Assembly: GCF_963515715.1 (NCBI RefSeq)
Contig: NZ_CAUPZS010000003.1
Coordinates: 1 to 64,000, forward strand
Direction of reading: 5' to 3'
DNA: 64,000 nt
Source of the DNA: Clostridium_AW sp963515715
Lineage (GTDB): Bacteria; Bacillota; Clostridia; Clostridiales; Clostridiaceae
Under the pieces are notes generated by a model. It was given only the letters and a program-made list of their open reading frames with translations. It had not been told where the DNA came from and searched no databases. Below are positions 15,486-23,525 of the stretch, piece by piece; the stretch's first letter is position 1, and the number at the start of each line of letters is the position of its first letter. A program made the position numbers and the translations under genes.

Positions 15486-16971
15486 CTAACCACTCCTTTG
15501 ATCTTTGTACTGCCTTTTTCCATTTGTAATACAAGGCTTCTCTATCTTCATCTTTCATTTGAGGATAAAATATTTTATCCGCTTTCCATTTTTCTTTTAT
15601 TTCACTTTGATTTTTCCAAACTCCAGAGCCTAATCCTGCTAAATATGCAGCTCCTAAGGAGGTTGTTTCTATGTCCTTTGGTCTTATAACTTTACAATTT
15701 AATATGTCCGCTTGGAATTGTAGGAGAAAATCATTATTAGCTGCTCCCCCATCTACTTTTAATTCTTTTAGCTTTATTTTCGATTCCTTCTCCATTTGAT
15801 CTAAGAGGTCCTTTACTTGGTAAGCCAAAGATTCTACTGTAGCTCTAACTAAATGGGCTTTTGTTACTGAAGAAGTTAATCCTATTATTAGTCCTCTAGA
15901 ATACATATCCCAATGAGGTGCACCTAATCCTGTAAAGGCTGGTACAAAGTAAATTCCTCCATTATCAGGTACACTAAGAGCCATCTTTTCTACATCTTTA
16001 GAGCTTTCTATAATTTGCAATCCATCTCTTAACCACTGTACCGCTGCTCCAGCAGTAAAAATACTTGCTCCCATAGCATAATTAACTTTTCCATCAATTC
16101 CCCAAGCTAGGGTAAGCAATCCCTTATCACTCCTTGTTGCCTTTTCTCCCGTAAACATCAACGGTACAGCACTGGTTCCATAAGTGTTTTTAGCCGACCC
16201 CTCCTCAAAGCAAGTTTGACCAAATAGAGCAGCTTGTTGATCTCCCGCTATACCTGTTATTGGTATTTCACTGCCAAACCATTCCTTATCTGCATATCCA
16301 TAAAAATTAACTGAAGGTTTTACCTCTGGAAATATTTTTTCTGGGATATCTAAAATCTCTAAAAGTTCTTTATCCCACTCTAGTGTATGGACATTAAATA
16401 ATAGGGTTCTTGAAGCATTTGAATAATCTGTGGCATGTACTCTTCCTTTAGTTAGCTTCCATAATAGCCAAGTATCTATAGTTCCAAAAATTTCTTCCCC
16501 TCTTTTAATCTTCTCTCTCGCTTCTGGCACATTATCAATTATCCATTTAATTTTTGTTGCAGAGTAAACGGGGTCTATTACCAAGCCAGTTTTTTCATTA
16601 AATATAGAACTATATCCTTCCTTTATTAGCTTTGTACATAGTGGACTACTTCTTCTACATCCCCAAACGATTGAATTATATAGTGGCTCTCCAGTATTTT
16701 TATCCCAAATAGTAGTGGTTTCTCTTTGATTAGTTATACCTATGGATGAAATATCTTCCCCTTTTAAATTTGCCTTAGCTAAAGCTTCTCTAGCCACTTT
16801 TATTGTTACATCCCATATTTCTAAAGGATTATGTTCCATCCACCCTGCTTGAGGATATATTTGGGTATACTCTTCATAGTACATGGAAACTCTATCGCCA
16901 TTATCATCAAAAATTATAGCGCGTGATCCCGTAGTTCCTTGGTCAATGACTAAAACTTTTTTATCCACCAT
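15478..16971 (-). CDS. glpK: Glycerol kinase
   Basis: FGGY kinase of 497 residues closely resembling GlpK: VLVIDQGTTGSRAIIFD start, ITNQRETTTIWDKNTGEPLY, IVWGCRRSSP, VDPVYSATKIKWI, and the signature VDGGAANNDFLLQFQADIL near residue 410. The usual glycerol-site stretch around NTYGTGCF reads NTYGTSAVPLM, a visible departure that may reflect a changed substrate. AAGGGGG precedes the ATG. In a four-carbon polyol operon it could phosphorylate glycerol as a co-substrate, or a tetritol; glycerol is the default. Confidence 0.9.
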   Translation of the reverse strand: MVDKKVLVIDQGTTGSRAIIFDDNGDRVSMYYEEYTQIYPQAGWMEHNPLEIWDVTIKVAREALAKANLKGEDISSIGITNQRETTTIWDKNTGEPLYNSIVWGCRRSSPLCTKLIKEGYSSIFNEKTGLVIDPVYSATKIKWIIDNVPEAREKIKRGEEIFGTIDTWLLWKLTKGRVHATDYSNASRTLLFNVHTLEWDKELLEILDIPEKIFPEVKPSVNFYGYADKEWFGSEIPITGIAGDQQAALFGQTCFEEGSAKNTYGTSAVPLMFTGEKATRSDKGLLTLAWGIDGKVNYAMGASIFTAGAAVQWLRDGLQIIESSKDVEKMALSVPDNGGIYFVPAFTGLGAPHWDMYSRGLIIGLTSSVTKAHLVRATVESLAYQVKDLLDQMEKESKIKLKELKVDGGAANNDFLLQFQADILNCKVIRPKDIETTSLGAAYLAGLGSGVWKNQSEIKEKWKADKIFYPQMKDEDREALYYKWKKAVQRSKEWLDG

Positions 16972-16998
16972 GATTTCCCCCTTATTTAATTTTGCTTT

Positions 16999-17769
16999 TT
17001 ATAATTTGTCTTTTATGAAGTTGTCTACTATGGATTTAAAGTTCTCCGCTCTTAATCCAAAACGCCCCACAAATACTCCATCTATATTTTCTTTTTTACT
17101 TAATTCCTTAGAATTTTCAGGACTTACTGATCCTCCATATATTATTCTTATGTTTTTACTCACTTCTTCCCCTAACTCTTTTTCCACAATATCCCTTATA
17201 TATCCATGCATGTTTTCTACATAATCCACAGAAGCTGCTTCCTCTTTACCTATTGCCCAAACAGGCTCGTAAGCTAAAATAACCTCTTGTGCCTCTTCTT
17301 TTGATAATCCATTTAAAGCCCAAAGTATTTGACTTCTTATTTTTATTTCACCTATATTTTCTTTTTTATCCCTTTCCTCTTCTCCTATACATACCACGGG
17401 AGTCATTCCATATTTAAAGGCTAATCTCACCTTTTTATTAACAATTTCATCCCTCTCATTAAAATAAGACCTTCTTTCTGCATGACCAATCTCTACATAA
17501 GAGCATCCTAATTCTTTTAAAACTAGTGGTGGCACTTCTCCTGTAAATGCTCCCTTTCCTTCATGACACATATTTTGTGCACCATACTTTATACAACTAT
17601 CCTTAAATACTTCAGATAATTTAGGTATCATGGGGAAAGAAGGTAATATGAACATTTCCACTCTACTTTCATGTGCCAATAATTTCTTTAAATTCTCACC
17701 GGTTTCCTCTGCTATACTAATAGAATTAATATGCATTTTCCAACTTGAACCTACTATTTGTTTTCTCAA
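16999..17769 (-). CDS. Divergent triosephosphate isomerase, candidate EryH (TpiA2)
   Basis: TIM-barrel isomerase, 256 residues. Catalytic residues are kept (Lys in SSWKMHINS near residue 11, His in EIGHAERRSYFNE near residue 96, Glu in LAYEPVWAIG near residue 168, phosphate loop IIYGGSVSPEN), but the canonical NWK reads SWK, GHSERR reads GHAERR, and the flexible loop reads AIGKEEAAS instead of AIGTGKTA. Such departures are expected of TpiA2/EryH or LerI enzymes that isomerise tetrulose phosphates. It starts with TTG after AAAGGATGAG, between dhaL and glpK. The housekeeping tpiA would normally sit in a gap-pgk-tpi-pgm cluster, absent here. Confidence 0.86.
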   Translation of the reverse strand: MRKQIVGSSWKMHINSISIAEETGENLKKLLAHESRVEMFILPSFPMIPKLSEVFKDSCIKYGAQNMCHEGKGAFTGEVPPLVLKELGCSYVEIGHAERRSYFNERDEIVNKKVRLAFKYGMTPVVCIGEEERDKKENIGEIKIRSQILWALNGLSKEEAQEVILAYEPVWAIGKEEAASVDYVENMHGYIRDIVEKELGEEVSKNIRIIYGGSVSPENSKELSKKENIDGVFVGRFGLRAENFKSIVDNFIKDKL

Positions 17770-17792
17770 GCTTTCTCATCCTTTCATCGAAA

Positions 17793-18446
17793 CTATCCTT
17801 TGTAGTTTAAAAGATTTTCATAAAATGTCTCCAGTATACATACCGAAGACGCTGCTCCTGGGTCTAGATGCCCTACCGCTCTTTCTCCTAACCTCATAGC
17901 CCTTCCTTTTCTAGCTCTTAGAGGTATAGTCGATTCTGCACCTGATTTTGCACTGTTTAAGAATTTTTCAAAAGCTATTATAGGTTCTTCCTTATTAGCT
18001 ATTGATTGAGAGAATGCATCTAATCCTGGTCTTAGAGCATCCACCATGGTCTTCTCTCCTACAACAGCTTTTCCCCTTCCTTCTAATGCCTCAATCCCTG
18101 CTCTAAACATTTCATAAAATCCATTAAAATCTACTTCTTCTTTCCCTTCTGCAGGAAGTCCCATCTTCATAAACAAACTCCCATACAATGGACCTGAGGA
18201 ACCTCCCACCTTTCCCAGTAATGTCATCCCTAACTTTTTCATTAGAGTTGTAATATTTTCTCCTTCCCAAGTTGACAATTTATTGCTTACCTCTCTAAAG
18301 CCTATGCTCAAATTGATTCCATGATCTCCATCCCCAATTTGAGAGTCTAATTCGGTAAAATAATCCCTTTTCTCTTCTACCATAAATGCTAAATCTTTAA
18401 TTACATCTATAAAATAATCCTTCTTTATAATGAAGTTTTCATACAT
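17793..18446 (-). CDS. dhaL: DhaL subunit of a dihydroxyacetone/tetrulose kinase
   Basis: Nucleotide-binding subunit (217 residues, eight-helix barrel) that delivers the phosphoryl group to the ketose bound on DhaK. Seen: the Mg-ADP binding Asp cluster in QIGDGDHGINLSIGF near residue 40, LGKVGGSSGPLYGSLFMKMG near residue 77, and DPGAASSVCIL at the C terminus. It lies 30 bp after dhaK. No dhaM (the PTS phosphoryl donor) is in the window, so the pair either uses ATP, as tetrulose kinases of Mycobacterium do, or borrows a DhaM coded elsewhere. Confidence 0.92.
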   Translation of the reverse strand: MYENFIIKKDYFIDVIKDLAFMVEEKRDYFTELDSQIGDGDHGINLSIGFREVSNKLSTWEGENITTLMKKLGMTLLGKVGGSSGPLYGSLFMKMGLPAEGKEEVDFNGFYEMFRAGIEALEGRGKAVVGEKTMVDALRPGLDAFSQSIANKEEPIIAFEKFLNSAKSGAESTIPLRARKGRAMRLGERAVGHLDPGAASSVCILETFYENLLNYKG

Positions 18447-18476
18447 GGTATCTTAATTCTCCTTCTTCTTGTTAAT

Positions 18477-19472
18477 TTAGTACTGAACAAAGTAAGGGGT
18501 GTCACAAGGGTAATTCATGAGTTCTTTTAATTCTTCATCCAACTTCATTAAGGTAATTGACATACCTGCCATATCCATAGAAGAAGCGAAGGTACCCACC
18601 AAGGCTTTATATACTTTAATCCCCTTTTCCTCCAATATTTCATCAACTTTTCTATAGCATACATGTAAATCCATCAACGGAGTTGCCCCTAATCCGTTTA
18701 CTAACACATACACTTCATCTCCTGATGCGAAAGGAATATCTGGTAAAATATGCTCCATTATTTCAGCTACAACTTCATCTGCTCCTCTTAATTTTTCTCT
18801 TTTTACTCCTGGCTCTCCATGAATGCCCATTCCTATTTCCATATCTCCCTCTTCCATATGAAATATGGGTCTTCCTGTAGCTGGTAAAGTAGATGAAGAC
18901 ATTGCAACTCCCATAGATCTTGTATTATCATTGGCTTTCTCTGCTGCTGCCTTTACCTCATCTAGCTCTCCTCCCATAGCTGCCTTGGCTGCTGCACATT
19001 TAAATACAAAAAAGTCTCCTGCCACTCCTCTTCTTTCACTTATCACTTCAGATGACATTACATCGTCAGTAACAAGTACCGTCTCCACTCTGATGCCCTC
19101 ATCTGCTGCCATTTCAGCTCCCATATCAAAATTCATTACGTCCCCTGCATAATTACCGTACATATATAAACAACCCTTGCCGCTATCCACTGCCTTTACA
19201 GCGTTGTAACAAGGTTCTGGTGAAGGCGATGTGTTGATATTACCTATAACCGCCGCATCAGCAAAGTTTTCCCCTACATATCCTAAAAACAGTGGCTCAT
19301 GTCCGGATCCACCACCTATTATTACTCCAACCTTATCTTTTATGGGGGCAGCATTGCTGACTACCACTCGTCCATCATCTTCTAAAAGCTTTACATATCC
19401 CTTATGTGCTCTACAGTATCCCTCTAACATTTCTTCCACAATATCATATGGATCATTAAATAATCTTTTCAT
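18477..19472 (-). CDS. dhaK: DhaK subunit of a dihydroxyacetone/tetrulose kinase
   Basis: Substrate-binding subunit of 331 residues. The ketose is bound covalently by the His in GMGIHGEPGVKRE near residue 215; GVIIGGGSGHEPLFLGYVG near residue 50 shapes the pocket; NYAGDVMNFDMG near residue 107 holds the general base region. Length and order match stand-alone DhaK. Members of this family phosphorylate dihydroxyacetone or, in Mycobacterium smegmatis tetritol clusters, D- or L-erythrulose. Cotranscribed with dhaL and TpiA2-, EryC- and RpiB-like genes, so an erythrulose substrate is plausible. Confidence 0.92.
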   Translation of the reverse strand: MKRLFNDPYDIVEEMLEGYCRAHKGYVKLLEDDGRVVVSNAAPIKDKVGVIIGGGSGHEPLFLGYVGENFADAAVIGNINTSPSPEPCYNAVKAVDSGKGCLYMYGNYAGDVMNFDMGAEMAADEGIRVETVLVTDDVMSSEVISERRGVAGDFFVFKCAAAKAAMGGELDEVKAAAEKANDNTRSMGVAMSSSTLPATGRPIFHMEEGDMEIGMGIHGEPGVKREKLRGADEVVAEIMEHILPDIPFASGDEVYVLVNGLGATPLMDLHVCYRKVDEILEEKGIKVYKALVGTFASSMDMAGMSITLMKLDEELKELMNYPCDTPYFVQY

Positions 19473-19502
19473 TTTTACCCTCCTATTTTATCCTTCTAAT
19501 TT

Positions 19503-19841
19503 TTACGCTAAAAAACATGATAATAAAAATCCACCTATTATTCCTCCAATTACAGCTCCTACTATGGTTTCGCTTGATTTTTTAATGCTTCCGCCATGCA
19601 TATAAGTGGCCGTAATAAGACCCACAGCTGCTGCCCATGCCATATCTATCCAAGCTCTTCCTGTCTGATGAATCATATTTATGCCATGGTTTAGGCACCA
19701 TGTAGTTCCAACTAAAATTCCTGCTGCCATCCATCCACCTATGGCTCCGAATTTATCCACTAACCGTCCCCATACCATTCTTATTAAAAATGGAAATATA
19801 GCCGCTCCAGCTATCGTCGCTATAGCTAATTTTAGTGTCAT
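19503..19841 (-). CDS. Small membrane protein, Lin0367/Lin0368-like (second of a paralogous pair)
   Basis: 112-residue protein with about three hydrophobic segments. It shares GGWMAAGILVGTTWCLNHG near residue 35 with the neighbouring gene (GGWFAGFIIIGTMWFMNHY), and both end in a GxxIGGIIGG helix, so the two are paralogues. Similar paired genes follow dhaK/dhaL in Listeria, where they are annotated as putative glycerol-transporter subunits; I recall this family link and have not tested it. As the only transporter candidates in the block, the pair may import the polyol or ketose. Function unproven. Confidence 0.72.
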   Translation of the reverse strand: MTLKLAIATIAGAAIFPFLIRMVWGRLVDKFGAIGGWMAAGILVGTTWCLNHGINMIHQTGRAWIDMAWAAAVGLITATYMHGGSIKKSSETIVGAVIGGIIGGFLLSCFLA

Positions 19842-19860
19842 ATTAAATCCCCCTTTTTAT

Positions 19861-20226
19861 TTAATTATTAATAGCCTTTTTCTCCATGTCCTTTTCAATA
19901 ACAGCTGCTAAAGCGCCTCCTATAATTCCACCGATAATAACACATATAAAAGTAGGGATTGATTCACCAAAAGTTTCTCCCCCGTGGATAAATACATCTC
20001 TCATAGTTCCACAAACCCCTATACTCAAAGCCATATCAACAAAAGCACCCTTGTCCTCATTTTCAAATAAACCTAGATAATGATTCATAAACCACATAGT
20101 TCCAATAATTATAAATCCGGCAAACCATCCCCCCACAATGCCATAAGCATCCACAAAAGTTCCCCAAATGCTCATAGCAAAAATACCTGCAATACATCCC
20201 CCTGTTGCAGACTTTAAAATTCTCAC
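19861..20226 (-). CDS. Small membrane protein, Lin0367/Lin0368-like (first of a paralogous pair)
   Basis: 121 residues, GTG start behind GGGGGAATAAGGGT. Three likely membrane spans: around residues 8-25, 32-50 and 90-112. It carries GGWFAGFIIIGTMWFMNHY near residue 32 and IIGGIIGGALAA near the end, mirrored in the next gene downstream, from which it is separated by 19 bp. First gene of the minus-strand operon, divergent from the FGGY kinase operon across 212 bp. See the partner gene for context; a heteromeric small transporter is the working idea. Confidence 0.72.
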   Translation of the reverse strand: MRILKSATGGCIAGIFAMSIWGTFVDAYGIVGGWFAGFIIIGTMWFMNHYLGLFENEDKGAFVDMALSIGVCGTMRDVFIHGGETFGESIPTFICVIIGGIIGGALAAVIEKDMEKKAINN

Positions 20227-20438
20227 CCTTATTCCCCCTTCTATTTTTTTCTTTCATTTATTTTCTTTTATTATTGTTTTGTATTACATGTCTATGTTTT
20301 TTCATTTTAAAAAATAACTATTTATACTTTTTCTTTTTTATTTGTATTAATTTCCATTTGTCGAATATATTTATAATAAAATTCCATATAAAAAAGTAAG
20401 AAACAATAAAAAATAATAAATCTCAAGGGGGTTTAAGT
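20227..20438. promoter_or_regulatory. Divergent promoter region of the two polyol operons
   Basis: 212 bp of very AT-rich sequence between the membrane-protein gene and the FGGY kinase. It must hold promoters in both directions and probably the DeoR-type operator. A TATAAT lies at about 20373-20378 on the plus strand without a good -35 at 17 bp. I could not pick out a convincing operator by eye. Confidence 0.5.
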
Positions 20439-21980
20439 ATGAAAAAATACTTAATTGGGGTAGACGCTGGTACTTCACTGGTTAAAAGCGTATTATTTGA
20501 TCTTCAAGGACATGAACTATTTGTATCTAAGCAAAAAACTCAGGTTCTTACTCCTAGGCAAGATTGGGCTGAACAGGATATGTACTCTGTTTTTCAAGCT
20601 ACTTTAAACACACTCAGAGAATTAGTAGATGAATCCAACATTAGCTCTAAAGATGTATTAGCCATTGGAGTTACAGCTCAAGGGGATGGCTGCTGGATGA
20701 TAGATAAAAATGGGGATCCTATCAGAAACGCTATCCTTTGGTCAGACGGAAGAGCGGGAAATATTATCAATGAATGGCAAGAAAGCGGCGTTTCAGATGA
20801 AGCTTATAAAATATGTGGATCATCACTTTTCCCCGGTGCTCAAAATGCTATTTTGAAGTGGTTAAAACATAATGAAGAAGAAAACCTTTCCAAAGTAGCC
20901 CATGCTTTCTATTGTAAAGATTGGTTAAGATATAAATTAACTGGCGTTGTAGCAACAGACGAATCCGACGCTTCACTTCCTCATGTTAATATAAGGACAA
21001 AAACTTATTCACAGGAACTTTTTAAATTATATGGTATTGATGATTTGAATCATCTTTTTCCTGAAATAATTCCTTCTACTAAAGCTTTTGCACCTTTGCT
21101 TAAAAATGTTGCGGACTTTACTGGACTTATGGAAGGAACACCAGTAGTTATCTCTCCTTTCGATGTAATATCCGCTTCAATAGGAGTAGGTGCAATAAAT
21201 GATGGAAATGCTTGCTCTATAGTTGGGACAACTTGTTTTAATGAAGTCACTATGAGTAGCCCAGATATTACGCCGTTAAATGTAGGTATGACTATAGCTC
21301 ATGGCATACCAAATAAATGGATGAGAGCCCTTGGAGCTATGATGGGAACTCCTAATATAGATTGGTGTATAGATAATATTTGTGCTCTGGATAAGGAATA
21401 CTCTAAAAACTCCAACATTAATTTATTCTCATTCTTAGAAGAAAAGGTACAAAACGTTCCTGTAGGTTCTAACGGTGTAATATATCACCCTTATTTAAGC
21501 CCTGGTGGGGAAAGAGCACCTTTTGTTAAACCTACTGCAAGAGCTCAATTTACTGGAATTTGTATGGATCACAATAGGTATGACCTTCTAAGAGCAGTGT
21601 ACGAAGGAGTAGCTATGGAAATGTTAGATTGCTATAAACATATGCCAGGAGAAATCAACGAAGTTCGCTTATCTGGCGGAGGGGCTAGTAGCAGTTTCTG
21701 GTGCCAAATGTTCTCAGATGCTACTGGTAAGATAATGAAGGTTCCTCATGGAAGTGAATTTGGTGCTAAGGGTGCCATAATAAATGCTTCTGTTGCTATA
21801 AATCTATTTAGCTCTTTTGAAGATGCTGTAGAAAACATGGTAAGAATAGAAAGACAATTCAATCCTAACATGGATAACAACTTAAAATATGAAAAGCTAT
21901 ATGATTGCTATAGGGATGTATATAAAGCTCAGTGGGATCTTTGGGATAAATTAAATAGTACAGTTAAAAGCTTCTATTAA
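20439..21980 (+). CDS. FGGY-family kinase, candidate erythritol kinase (EryA)
   Basis: 513-residue FGGY kinase. N-terminal ATPase half begins YLIGVDAGTSLVKSVLFDLQ; IGVTAQGDGCWMIDKNGDP near residue 85 and ILWSDGRAG resemble EryA/L-xylulose-kinase-type enzymes; the C-terminal signature is VRLSGGGASSSFWCQMFSD near residue 408. AAGGGGG lies nine bases before the ATG. It heads the plus-strand operon followed by a GlpA-like dehydrogenase, the same kinase-then-dehydrogenase order as eryA-eryB, and faces the operon holding EryC-, EryH- and EryI-like genes. Erythritol (or threitol) as substrate is inferred from that arrangement; L-xylulose or another ketose is the main alternative. Confidence 0.85.
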   Translation: MKKYLIGVDAGTSLVKSVLFDLQGHELFVSKQKTQVLTPRQDWAEQDMYSVFQATLNTLRELVDESNISSKDVLAIGVTAQGDGCWMIDKNGDPIRNAILWSDGRAGNIINEWQESGVSDEAYKICGSSLFPGAQNAILKWLKHNEEENLSKVAHAFYCKDWLRYKLTGVVATDESDASLPHVNIRTKTYSQELFKLYGIDDLNHLFPEIIPSTKAFAPLLKNVADFTGLMEGTPVVISPFDVISASIGVGAINDGNACSIVGTTCFNEVTMSSPDITPLNVGMTIAHGIPNKWMRALGAMMGTPNIDWCIDNICALDKEYSKNSNINLFSFLEEKVQNVPVGSNGVIYHPYLSPGGERAPFVKPTARAQFTGICMDHNRYDLLRAVYEGVAMEMLDCYKHMPGEINEVRLSGGGASSSFWCQMFSDATGKIMKVPHGSEFGAKGAIINASVAINLFSSFEDAVENMVRIERQFNPNMDNNLKYEKLYDCYRDVYKAQWDLWDKLNSTVKSFY

Positions 21981-22018
21981 TTTTCTCTTATCAAAGTTTT
22001 TATTAATTTACTCTTAAA

Positions 22019-22043
22019 GGGATAGTTCTTAACAAACTATCCC
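22019..22043 (+). other. Intergenic stem-loop between the kinase and dehydrogenase genes
   Basis: GGGATAGTT pairs with AACTATCCC around a seven-base loop. There is no T-run after it, so it is more likely an mRNA processing or stability element, or a leaky attenuator, than a full terminator. Confidence 0.5.
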
Positions 22044-22067
22044 CTATAAGGAAGAAAGGTGGTAAAT

Positions 22068-23513
22068 ATGAAAGAGTACGATGTAATTATTATAGGTGGA
22101 GGTATTACTGGAACATCCATTGCAAGAGAATTATCAAAGTATGATGTTTCAGTGGCTCTTTTAGAAGCCTATTCGGATTTAGGAATTGGAACAACTAAAG
22201 GAAATGGTGGAGTTGTACATGCTGGTTATGATCCTAAGCCAAATACTTTAAAAGGCAAATTAAATGTTAATGGATCTTTAATGTATGAAAAATTATCTAA
22301 GGAGCTAGATTTTAAATATAATAATACCGGTTCATTAGTAGTTGGTTTTGAAGATGAAGACTTAGAATACTTAAAAAAATTACATGAAAATGGAGTAAAA
22401 AATGCAGTACCTAATATTGAAATACTTAAAGCAGATAAAATAAAAGAAATAGAGCCTAGCATAAGTAATAATGCAAAATTTGCTCTTTATGCTCCCACCG
22501 CAGGAATTGTAGAGCCTTTTGAGGTTGCATTAGCCTTTGGTGAAAATGCATTAGAAAATGGAGTAGATATTTTCTTAAATGAAAAAGTTTTATCCATTCA
22601 AAAGGAAAAGAATTATTTTTATTTAGAAACAGAAATATTTAAATACAAATCCTCCTACATAATTAATGCTGCAGGAGTTTTTGCAGAGGAAATTGCACAA
22701 ATGGTAAACTTAAAAAATTATTCAATTAAACCTAGATTGGGTGAACTTTTAATACTAGATAAAAACCACAACACAGGATTAAATACAGTATTATTCCCTA
22801 TTCCAAGTGCTCATACAAAGGGTATAGTTGTAATACCTAGTATTGCTGGAAATATAATAGTTGGTTCAACTGCAAGAATGGTGGATGATAAAGAAGACCT
22901 TTCCAATACCACTAAAGGAATTAATGAATTGTTAAATGGGGCCAGAAAAATGCTTCCACAAATAAATAGTAGGATGATAATTAGAGAATTTGCCGGATTA
23001 AGGGCTGTTGCTTTAGAAAATAATGATGATTTTTATATAGAAGCTTCCAGTGAAGTGAAGGGCTTTATACATGTGGCTGGTATACAATCCCCTGGAGTAG
23101 CATCTGCTCCCGCTATAGCTGAATATGTTAGAGATATTTTAAGCAATGAAGGTTTGGACTTAAAGTTTAAACCTAATTTCAACCCATATAGGGATGGAAT
23201 AGTACATTTTAGTGATTTATCAATAGAGGAAAGAGAAAAGTTCATAAAAGATAATCCTTCCTATGGAAATGTAATTTGTAGATGCGAGACCATAACTGAA
23301 GGTGAAATATTACAAAGTATAAATAGACCTTTAGGCGCTAAAACAGTAGATGGCGTTAAAAGGAGAACTCGAGTAGGGATGGGCCGTTGTCAGGGTGGAT
23401 TTTGCCAACATAGAGTTCTTAACATATTGTCAAAAGAACTTCACCTATTGGAAAATGAAATATATTTAGAAAATAAATCTTCTAATATAATATTAAATAG
23501 GCTTAAAGGTTAG
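22068..23513 (+). CDS. GlpA-like FAD-dependent polyol-phosphate dehydrogenase with BFD-type Fe-S domain (candidate EryB)
   Basis: 481-residue oxidoreductase. The FAD-binding DAO domain starts YDVIIIGGGITGTSIARELS and continues with GNGGVVHAGYDPKP, typical of glycerol-3-phosphate dehydrogenases; the C-terminal domain GNVICRCETITEGEIL plus GMGRCQGGFCQHR supplies four Cys of a BFD-like [2Fe-2S] site. The ATG at 22068 follows AAAGGTGG; an in-frame GTG three codons earlier overlaps that site. With the next two genes it forms the anaerobic three-gene set (GlpA-like, FAD/NAD oxidoreductase, DUF1667) common in Firmicutes. In a tetritol pathway it would do the EryB step, oxidising L-erythritol 4-phosphate; glycerol 3-phosphate is the alternative. 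Confidence 0.86.
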   Translation: MKEYDVIIIGGGITGTSIARELSKYDVSVALLEAYSDLGIGTTKGNGGVVHAGYDPKPNTLKGKLNVNGSLMYEKLSKELDFKYNNTGSLVVGFEDEDLEYLKKLHENGVKNAVPNIEILKADKIKEIEPSISNNAKFALYAPTAGIVEPFEVALAFGENALENGVDIFLNEKVLSIQKEKNYFYLETEIFKYKSSYIINAAGVFAEEIAQMVNLKNYSIKPRLGELLILDKNHNTGLNTVLFPIPSAHTKGIVVIPSIAGNIIVGSTARMVDDKEDLSNTTKGINELLNGARKMLPQINSRMIIREFAGLRAVALENNDDFYIEASSEVKGFIHVAGIQSPGVASAPAIAEYVRDILSNEGLDLKFKPNFNPYRDGIVHFSDLSIEEREKFIKDNPSYGNVICRCETITEGEILQSINRPLGAKTVDGVKRRTRVGMGRCQGGFCQHRVLNILSKELHLLENEIYLENKSSNIILNRLKG

Positions 23514-23525
23514 GAGGGTAGCTAT

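Noticed and set aside
15478..16971. Calling the GlpK homologue an erythritol kinase
   Set aside because: It keeps most GlpK signatures; the changed NTYGTSAVPLM stretch alone is not enough, and the FGGY kinase at 20439 fits EryA better by context.
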